This document shows positions 56,128-64,000 of a stretch of 64,000 nt of DNA, one piece after another. Every line of letters starts with the position of its first letter. The stretch's first letter is position 1. The notes under the pieces are model-generated. The model was not told where the DNA came from and ran no database searches. It saw only the letters and a program-made list of their open reading frames with translations. The position numbers and the translations under genes were made by a program. This DNA is from Dipteris shenzhenensis (Eukaryota; Polypodiophyta; Polypodiopsida; Gleicheniales), in assembly GCA_047967505.1 (NCBI GenBank), contig CM106538.1; one strand, 5' to 3'.

Positions 56128-59100
56128 AACGATTCAAACTCATTTTCAAAGAGACCACATGCTGGACGCAAGTCATTACCAACATTTGGCCAAAATAAAG
56201 GCCGTTCTGCCTTAATATCATCTTCTCGCATTCTTGCAAGGTCCTTTATCAATTGGTAGGTCTTGCTAATTACAACAATAGTGTGTTCCTTCCAAGAGGG
56301 CTTCCAATCAGGAAATCTCTGGAGCATTTCCTCTTTGTATGCAATAAAAGCTTTTAAGCCTTCTATTTCACCTTTGGATTTCTCGCTGAATTCTTTTATA
56401 GGAGCCCATGTTGGATGCATTTCTTTGCTCGGGATTGAAGTTAAGAGAGAGTAAGGTTCTTCAGGTTCCCATTTTGTATCAAGAGAATAGTGTTGCCATT
56501 GCATCACTGGTTTTTCATCCTTTAAGAAAAATCGAAAATAGTGTGGAGCGCTATGACCAATCAGGGCATCACCACCTTTTTGTATGAAAGGTAGAATAAA
56601 GCTCTTCCAATCATACATCCTCTCAACCATTGAGCATATTGTGCCTTCCTTATGGCCACCAACTTGCCTCCCACATTTTCTTATCAAGTCATCCATTGTC
56701 TCCATGTCCTTGTGTTTTAGTTCTCTTGAAACTGTGCTAAATACCTGATCGATATCCTCATGTGTGTGCCCAACCAACAAAAACCCAACTTCAATCTCAT
56801 TGAAGATTCTATGAGCGATTAGCATTGAGCAAAATGCAAAGAAGAGTACATTCTTATTCTCTCGTCTGCAATTGTCTGCTTGTATTCTCAAAGTTGCTGG
56901 TAGGTGACCTTTTTCTGCATGTACATTGTGAATTGCCTTCATAACGGATGTTACAACTTGATTGCTATCATGTAGATGCAAGGAATCAATCCATATGTCT
57001 GCGAAAAACTTAAATCCGTGCACTAACACTCCACATAGATGTGTCCTTAAAAAGTATTTGCCTTGTAGCTTAGGTGGAGTGTTAACGAATCGAGGTAATG
57101 TTGTTGTATTTTGAACCATACCATCTACAATAATGCACATGTACTCATTTGGGTGAGAAATAGGTTGCTCCTTCCAAAATGCATATTTTATTCTAGAATG
57201 TCGAACAAGTCCATGATGAAATTCTCTCTTTCTTTTGTAAGCTTCTTTTTGTTCTGGAGATGTTGCACTCTCAAGTGCTCGCTTTAGATCATCACAGTCG
57301 TTGCACTTTGACATTTTTTGCCTCTTTGGGATTTTAACATGTCCAAAGCTTTTTTTCCAAAGAGTATACAAAGTATGAAAAGATGCCAGTGCATGCCCTC
57401 TTTGCCTCTGTGTTTCTCCAATAGAGTTAAATACTTCTTTTTTGGTCAAACCTATCGGAAGATGCATTTCTGATAGGTGGGGTTGCGGTAAAGCATTTTC
57501 ATAAATGTAATCTTTCAAAATTGCTGTTGCCGCAACCGTTGAGGCTCTTGTTTTGGGCCTTCCTATGTTTCCATGAATGTTAAATTTAACTCCATACTTT
57601 GCTTTATTAGCCAAATTCCAATATGTGCCATGTGATAATACTGTAATAATGCGATATGCATTATTGCATATACTTTTTCCATTTATAAGAGGCCTTATTT
57701 GATGTCCTGAACTTCGCCTTCTCTTATCATTTACAAGAAAGCAAGACAATCTCGTGAGTAGGTATTCATTTCTTCTACTTCCTTTCCTTTGCTAGACATG
57801 TTCTCTACAACCCTTGATGTCATGTAAGTTAATGGATCGCATACATGTATGCTTACAGCATGTAGATCGCATTGCTTTTAGCATAACATCTTCATTCATT
57901 ACTCTTATTCTCTTTGGTTGCTTTTCTGGATCTGCCTGCACTCGTTGTCTTTTCATGCATCTGTATGTCCGTTTTGGGACCTTCTGTACATTCTTATTTG
58001 GATTTGTGTAGTTCTCCTTGTAATATTTATTTGTCACATTGTTTTCATGAGATGTTGCATCCTTGATCTTATCACTCTGACAGTCAAATACTAAATATTC
58101 CTTTGTTGATGTCATCCTTGCTTTTGATACATTTGTCAAACCATTTGTAACATTTACAAGTTCGCAATCAAAGTCAAACACCGAATAGTCCTTTGTTGAT
58201 CTCATCCCTACTTTTGATACAATCGTAGAACCACTTGTCACAATGGCATTAGAGTGTCCCGAATGATCTTCAAACTCATCTATTCCTGAGAGAACATCAC
58301 TCATTGATGCACTTTCTATGGATTTCATAACTCCATAGTCAGTGGTGATAGAGTGTCTAGAATTATCTTCAAACTCATCTATTCTTGAGAGAACATCGCT
58401 CATTGATGCACTTTCTATGGATTTCATAACTCCATAGTCTTGAAACTCTTCTACTCCAGAGAGAACATCACTCATTATACTATCGTGCATGATTTCCATA
58501 ATTCCATAGTTACCTGCTTTGACTCCAAGAACTTTATCAATATCCATGAAGCCATCCATGCTTGAAGATATAACACTTTTGACATCTTTGCCCAAGTTCT
58601 CAATGTGCATGAACTCATCCACCCCGGATAAGGCATCACTTGTGAAATATTTTTCTTTCTCGGTAACAATGAACTCATCGACTTCTGATAAGACGTTAGT
58701 GCTATAGTTGAGTGCATTGGAATCATCCATCTCTGAAGGAATAGAGCTTGGTACATTGGCATATTCTTTCAATTCTTTGATATTGTAGTATACATTATGT
58801 TTATCATTAAAAACCACATCCCGAGTCTTTCCAATCTTTAAAAATTGCAAGGTCCATCTCAAATCCTTACCTACCTCATAGTAGGGACCATCCAATGACA
58901 TTGAGTTATCATCCATACCATCATCAGTAACTTTTTGAATTCTCATCTGCGCAAATGTCCAGTGTTCAACTTGTTCAAATCCCAAGACTTGACCTTCTGC
59001 TACATACTTATTTGTAAATGATAACATATGTAAAATATCTCCCACTCTAAAATCCAAAGATATGCACTTTGTATTCCTGATGACATGTGTTGGATAAGTC

Positions 59101-59363
59101 TCATCTCTATCCCATGCAATAAATGCTTTGTTGGAAGTATTATAGGGCATAACATCTCCAAGGATTTCCATATCCCCACACTTATGCTTTAGCTCAACAT
59201 GTGCACTAAGAATCCTTGATACGATAACCGCCACCTTATCTTCGCCAAGTCTTCTAAAGTGACAAATAGAATTTGGATCACTTTCATGGATTGTAGCAAA
59301 TGCAACTACTTCTCTTTTGCAACATAAAATCACCTCCATCCCCGGAATAAATTCTGTAGCCAT
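56128..59363 (-). pseudogene. Gene B copy 2: DUF7869-like putative transposase, main part
   Basis: ATG at 59363 (MATEFIPGMEVILCCKRE) follows a TTGTTACAG acceptor. One frame runs from here to the Copia insertion at 56128 with a single stop, TAG at 57794-57792, where copy 1 has TGG. Parts in order: N-terminal domain; acidic repeats (SDVLSGVEEF, SDVLSRIDEF, SDVLSGIDEF) with a ~96-base internal duplication near 58285-58440; basic RQRVQADPEKQPKRIRV; Cys-rich segment; then CNDCDDLK, IVDGMVQNTTTLPRF, IQADNCRRENKN and VGHTHEDIDQVFS. The D, DN and HEDID motifs look like a D-D-D/E catalytic set and are intact here. Similarity to DUF7869 is from memory of that family's NxxENKN and GHTHEDID motifs. Remaining C-terminal parts are at 41216-41072 and 34296-33962. 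Confidence 0.75.
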
Positions 59364-59480
59364 CTCCTTTGTGAGTTTCCTTTGCAAACAAGCTGTAACA
59401 ACCATTATAAAGAACATTAGTCTCAATAATCTACTTTATTAATGATTTAAAAATCCAGAACTTATTTGAAAATTTAATTA
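59364..59480 (-). promoter_or_regulatory. Exon start and intron end of gene B copy 2
   Basis: The minus-strand acceptor GGTTGTTACAG (about 59394-59404) precedes a 30-base leader to the ATG. Similarity to copy 1 fades about 40 bases further upstream (GAGACTAAT). Confidence 0.5.
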
Positions 59481-59487
59481 GACACTA

Positions 59488-60602
59488 ACCAATAACAACC
59501 CTAAACCCTAAACCCTAAACCGTAAACCAAAACCACCCTAAACCCTCAACCCTAACCAATAACAACCCTAAACCCTAAACCCTAAACCCTAAACCCTAAC
59601 CCCCAAACCCTAAACCCTAAACCCTAACCCCCAAACCCCAAACCCTAACTCTAAACCCTAAACCCTAAACCCTAAACCCTAAACCCTAAACCCCAAACCC
59701 TAAACCCTAAACCCCAAACCCTAAACCCTAACTCCTAAACCCTAAACCCTAACTCCCAAACCCTAAACCCTAAACCCTAAACCCTAAACCCTAAACCCTT
59801 AACCCTAACCACCAAACCCTAAACCCTAAACCCTAACCCCTAAACCCTAAACCCTAACTCCCAAACCCTAAAACCTAAACCCTAAACCCTAACTCTTAAA
59901 CCCTAAACCCTAAACCCTTAACCCTAACCCCCAAACCCTAAACTCCAAACCCTAACTCCTAAACCCTAGACCCTAAACCCTAAACCCTTAACCCTAACCC
60001 CTAAACCCTAAACTCTAAACCCTAACCCCCAAACCCTACACCCTAACTCCCAAACCCTAAACCCTAAACCCTAGACCCTAACTCCCAAACCCTAAACCCT
60101 AAACCCTAAACCCCAAACCCTAAACCCTAAACCATAAACTCTAACTCCCAAACCGTAAACCCTAACCCCCAAACCCTAAACCCTAAACCCTAAACCCTAA
60201 ACCCTAACTCCCAAACCCTAAACCCTAAATCCTAAACCCTAAACCCTAACTCCCAAACCCTAAACCCTAAACCCTAAACCCTAACTCCTAAACCCTAATT
60301 CCTAAACCCTAAACCCTAAACCCCAAACCCTAAACCTTAAACTCTAACTCCCAAACCCTAAACCCTAACCCCCAAACCCGAAACCCGAAACCCTAAACCC
60401 TAACCCCCAAACCCTAAACCCTAAACCCTAGACCCTAAATCCTAAACCCTAACCCCCAAACCCTAAACCCTAAACCACCAAACTCTAAACCCTAACCCCC
60501 AAACCCTAACCCTCAAACCTTGAACCCTAAACCCTAAACCCTAACTCACCAAACCCCAAATCCTAAACCCAAACCACGAAATCCTAAACCTTAAATCCTA
60601 TG
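59488..60602. repeat. Interstitial telomere-like repeat, ~1.1 kb
   Basis: About 150 copies of CCCTAAA with variants (CCCCAAA, CCCTAAC, CTCCCAAA). The CCCTAAA type is the common plant telomere repeat. It is degenerate and embedded between gene B and a minisatellite, so it is not a chromosome end. The left arm has no counterpart at 29713-30009. Confidence 0.95.
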
Positions 60603-60659
60603 AGTGTCTTCAAGTAATATCATTTATTTAAGTAATAGTTTTAATTAGAATTCATTAGT

Positions 60660-61685
60660 AATAGTGGAATTGATAGTTGGGAGGGTGGTAGTGGGAGAAA
60701 GGGAGAGTGGGAAAGTGGAGAAAGGGAGTATGGGAGGGTAGTACTGGGAGAAAGGGAGAGTGGGAGAGGGAGTGGGAATGGGGGCGGTGGGGGTGGGGGT
60801 GGGGGTGGGAGGATGGGAGTGGGAGTGGGAGAGGGAGTGGGAATGGGGGAGGTGGGGGTGGGGGTGGGGGTGGGAGGATGGGAGTGGGAGTGGGAGAGGG
60901 AGTGGGAATGGGGGAGGTGGGGGTGGGAGTGGGAGAATGGGAGTGGGAGTGGGAGAGGGAGTGGGAATGGGGGAGGTGGGGGTGGGGGTGGGAGAATGGG
61001 AGTGGGAGTGGGAGAGGGAGTGGGAATGGGGGAGGTGGGGGTGCGGTGAGGGTGGGAGGATGGGAGGATGGGAGTGGGAGTGGGAGGGGTGGGGAGTGGG
61101 AGTGGGAGGATGGGAGTGGGAGAGGGAGTGGGAATGGGGGAGGTGGGGGTGGAAGTGGGAGGGGTGAGGTGGGAGGATGGGAGTGGGAATGGGGGAGGTG
61201 GGGGTGGAAGTGGGAGGGGTGGGGTGGGAGGATGGGGGAGGGAGTGGGAATGGGGGAGGTGGGGGGGGTGGGAAAATGGGAGTGGGAGTGGGAATGGGGG
61301 AGGGGGGGGGTGGGAAAATGGGAGTGGGAGTGGGAGTGGGAGAGGGAGTGGGAGGATGGGAGTGGGAGGGGTGAGGTGGGAGGATAAGGGTGGGAGAATG
61401 GGAGTGGGAGAATGGGAGTGGGAGTGGGAATGGGGGGGGAGGGGTGGCGGTGGGAGGATGGGAGTGGGAGTGAGAGGTGTAGGTGGGAGGATGGGAGTGG
61501 GTGGGAGAATGGGAGTGGGAGTGGGAATGGGGGAGGTGGGGGTGGGGTGAGGGTGGGAGTGGGAGGGGTGGGGTGGGAGGATGGGAGTGGGAGAGGGAGT
61601 GGGAATGGGGAAGGTGAAAGAATGGGCGTGGGCATGGGAGTGAGAATGGGGGAGGTGGGGTGGGAGCTCGGGGGGGTCACTCATC
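60660..61685. repeat. G-rich minisatellite (GGGAGTGGGAGAGGGAGTGGGA)
   Basis: Tandem array of GGGAGTGGGA, GAGGGAGTGGGAATGGGGG and GGTGGGGGTGGGAGGATGGGA units with a ~70-100 base higher-order period. Four or more G-runs are present nearly everywhere, so G-quadruplex potential is high. It stands where the left arm has its C-rich array (28291-29712, opposite strand). Confidence 0.95.
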
Positions 61686-62059
61686 ATATGTAACCCTATC
61701 ACGTGAGTTCAACAGAAGGATATTTTTTATTCCTAAAATTTACAGAAATAAATATACATAAGGGACTATTTAAAATAGTTTTGGAAAAAATTTACAGATT
61801 TGTATAGAAAAGGGGTACATTTTATTTATGAAAAAATTTACAGATAAGGGATTTTGAATATAGGCCTTGAACGCACGTGATATAGAGGGTTTATACATAG
61901 TGAACCCCCCGAGGGTGGGAGGATGGGGGTGGGAGTGGGAGTGGGAATGGGGTGGGAGGATGGGAGTGGGTGGGAGAGAGAGAGAAGATAATCTAATAGA
62001 GAGGCCAATGGGAGAGGAGATAATGTTATAGAAGGACCAATGAGAGAGAAGCACTTAAA
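61686..62059. other. AT-rich spacer with short duplications
   Basis: AAATTTACAGA recurs at about 61737, 61788 and 61834, and GGGAGGATGGGxGTGGGAG reappears at 61915-61975. No gene seen. Confidence 0.5.
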
Positions 62060-62192
62060 ACCCTAGTTTTTCTTATATATACTCTCCTTCTCTCATTGTT
62101 TCTCTCATTTCAACAAGGAAGAGCAAGAGGAGAAGCAAAAAGAGGAGGAAGAGCAAAAGCAAGCACAAGCATAGTTTTCAACTTTTTTCCAG
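62060..62192 (+). promoter_or_regulatory. TATA promoter and first exon, copy of the gene A start
   Basis: AACCCTAG telo-box (62059-62066), TATA at 62073-62082 (CTTATATATACTC), a purine-rich leader, and ACTTTTTTCCAG before GTACTTTT (donor at 62193). The same order occurs on the minus strand at 27912-27794. A second gene A would be expected beyond 64000 on the plus strand. Confidence 0.5.
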
Positions 62193-62224
62193 GTACTTTT
62201 TTTAAAATTTGTATTCTTTGAAAT

Positions 62225-64000
62225 TTTATTATAGAGAGAGAACTTAGAGAGAGAAAAGTGAAGGAAATATTTTTAGAGAGAGAATATAAGAGAGAGTCTT
62301 GCTGCCTCGGCAGCAAAAGAGAGAGAGAAAGAGAGAGGGAGAGAGAGGAGAGAAGGGGGGGGAAAGAGAGGGGAGAGAAAGGGAGGGGGGAGAGAAGGGG
62401 GAGGGGGGGAAGAGAGGGAAGAGAGGGGGGAAGCCGTGACGGGGGGGAGAGAGAGAGGGGAGGGGGAGGCAGCTGCCGCGGCAGTGAAGAGAGGGGGGGG
62501 GGAGGGGAGGGGAGGGGAGAGAGAGGGGAGGGGAGAGGGAGGGGAGGGCAGGGGAGAGAGAGAGGGGCAGCGAGAGAGGAGGGGGGGGAGAGAGAAGGGG
62601 AGGGGCCGCGGCAGCGAGAGAGAGGGGGAGGGAGAGAGAGAGAGGGGGGGGCAGCTGCGACGGCAGCGAGAGAGGAGGGGGGGGAGAGAGAGAGAAGGGG
62701 GGGGCCGCTGCCGCGGCAACGAGAGAGGAGACGTTGGGGAGAGAGAGAAGGGGGAGGCGTGGCAGCGCGAGAGAGGGGGGAGAGAGAGAGAGGGGGGGAG
62801 GCTGCGACACGCTATCGCGGCAGCAGAGAGAGGGAGGGAGAGGGAGGAGGGGGAGGGGGGAGAGAGAGGAGGGGGGGCTGCCGCGGCAGCGAGAGAGGAA
62901 CGAGGGGGGGAGAGAGAGAGGGGGGGCGCGAGAGAGAGGGGAGGGAGAGACAGAGAGGGGAGGGCCGCTGTCGCGGCAGCGAGAGAGGAGGGGGGGAGAG
63001 AGAGAAGGGGGGGCAGTGAGAGAGAGGGGAGGGAGAGAGAGAGAGGGGGGGCTGCTGCCGCTGCCGCGGCAGCGAGAGAGGGACGGGGGGAGAGAGAGCA
63101 GGGGGGGCAGCGAGAGAGAGGGGGGAGAGGGAGGGGAGGGGAGGGGAGAGAGAGAGGGGGGAGCCGCTGCCGCGGCAACGAGAGAGGGGGAGGGGGGGGA
63201 GAGGGAAGGGGGGGGGCGAGGGCAGCGAGAGAGAGAGGGAGGGAGAGAGAGAGAGGGGGTGGGCCAGTGCCACTGCCGCGGCAGCGAGAGAGGGAGGGGG
63301 GGAGAGAGAGAAGGGGGGGCAGCGAGAGAGAGGGAGGGAGAGAGAGAGAGGGGGGAGAGGGAGGGGAGAGGAGGGGAGAGAGAGAGGGGGGAGCCGCTGC
63401 CGCGGCAGCAAGAGAGGGGGAGGGGGGGAGAGGGAAGGGGGGGGGAGAGAGAGAGGAGGGGGGGGAGAGAGATAAGGGGGGGCAGCGAGAGAGAGGGGGG
63501 GGAGGGGAGGGGAGAGAGAGAGGGGGGGGCCGCTGCCACGGCAGCGAGAGAGGAGGGGGGGAGAGAGAGAAGGGGGGGATGCGAGAGCGAGAGAGGGGGG
63601 GAGGGAGAAAGAGAGAGGAGGGGGGGCCGCGGGCCGCTGCCGTGGCAGCGAGAGAGGAGGGGGGAACAGAGATAAGGGGGGGCAGCGAGAGAGAGGGGGG
63701 GGAGAGAGAGAGAGGGGGGAGAGGGAGGGGAGGGGAGGGGAGAGAGAGAGGGGGGGCCGCTGCCGCGGCAGCGAGAGAGGAGCGGGGGGATGCGAGAGCG
63801 AGAGAGAGGGGGAGGGAGAGAGAGAGAGGAGGGCGGGGCCGCTACCGCGGCAGCGAAAGAGGGGGGGGCAGCGAGAGAGGAGGGGGGGAGAGAGAGACAG
63901 GGAGGGGAGGCCGTTGCCACGGCAGCAGAGAGAGGGGGGGAGGAGAGGGAGGGGGGGAGAGGGAGGGGAGGGGAGGGGAGAGGAGAGAGAGAGGGGGGGC
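62225..64000. repeat. (GA)n array with CTGCCGCGGCAG palindrome cores
   Basis: GAGAGAGGGGGG-type purine array with about 16 palindromic cores, typically GCCGCTGCCGCGGCAGCGAGAG, spaced roughly 50-135 bases (e.g. 62471, 62706, 62963, 63164, 63393, 63757). It continues past the window end. Long Arg/Gly/Glu and Ser/Pro/Leu open frames are artefacts. Counterpart of the left-arm CT array at 26110-27510. Confidence 0.95.

Noticed and set aside
59488-60602. A true chromosome end
   Set aside because: The array is degenerate and sequence continues for 3.4 kb beyond it with other repeats.
60655-64000. Frames up to 558 codons in G-rich and GA arrays
   Set aside because: Same reason: tandem repeat translation, open on both strands at once.

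Overview
The window reads as nuclear DNA of a land plant. It has CCCTAAA-type telomere-like repeats, GT-AG introns, plant-type CACTA transposons with TNP2-like and TNPA-like genes, a Ty1/Copia element primed by initiator tRNA-Met, and a gag-only LTR element. I see no single-copy housekeeping gene, tRNA or rRNA. The lineage within plants cannot be fixed by eye. This is repeat-on-repeat heterochromatin-like DNA, and almost every open frame is a transposon gene, a broken copy, or low-complexity sequence.

Layout. 1-2546: purine-rich and 25-50 bp minisatellites, and a decayed Ty3-type gag. 2547-22440: CACTA family 1. Perfect-looking 53-bp terminal inverted repeats sit at 2547 and 15641, but without a target duplication. 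Inside and beside them are three TNP2-like gene copies (A, 7896-8540 +; B, 9184-11168 -; C, 18306-22317 +), two TNPA-like copies (3580-4665 - and 12622-13427 -), a ~300-bp minisatellite and long arrays built on six-base GCATAA/GCATGA steps. The palindrome GTCGCTATATAGCGAC recurs in five clusters, both near element ends and between divergent promoters.

22669-64000: a large imperfect inverted repeat. Each arm carries two divergent genes on either side of a purine/pyrimidine-rich minisatellite region. Gene A (22669-24943, -) encodes an unrecognised protein. Gene B (30039-33186 +; second copy on the minus strand from 59363 down to 33962) resembles the DUF7869 family and has a D...D...E-like motif set suggesting a transposase. 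The right-arm partner of gene A would lie beyond 64000; its promoter and first exon appear to be present at 62060-62192. The second copy of gene B is split by two insertions. One is a 6.8-kb gag-only LTR retrotransposon (34297-41071, minus orientation, two apparently identical 2120-bp LTRs, TSD ACGT). The other is a 14.9-kb Copia element (41217-56127, 257-bp LTRs, TSD AACGA). The Copia pol gene is itself split by a second CACTA-type element (45675-53299, TSD CAC) with divergent TNPA-like and TNP2-like genes. Order of events: gene B duplication, then Copia, then CACTA 2 inside Copia; the gag-only element looks youngest.

How the parts work together. In both CACTA families a minus-strand TNPA-like gene and a plus-strand TNP2-like gene diverge from a centre that carries the same motif as the element ends, which fits element-encoded autoregulation. 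Most premature stops in the Copia, CACTA and gene-B copies are explained by C-to-T changes (CAG/CAA to TAG/TAA, CGA to TGA, TGG to TAG), the pattern expected from deamination of methylated cytosine. The most promising undescribed item is the divergent gene A/gene B unit, a candidate two-gene mobile element.
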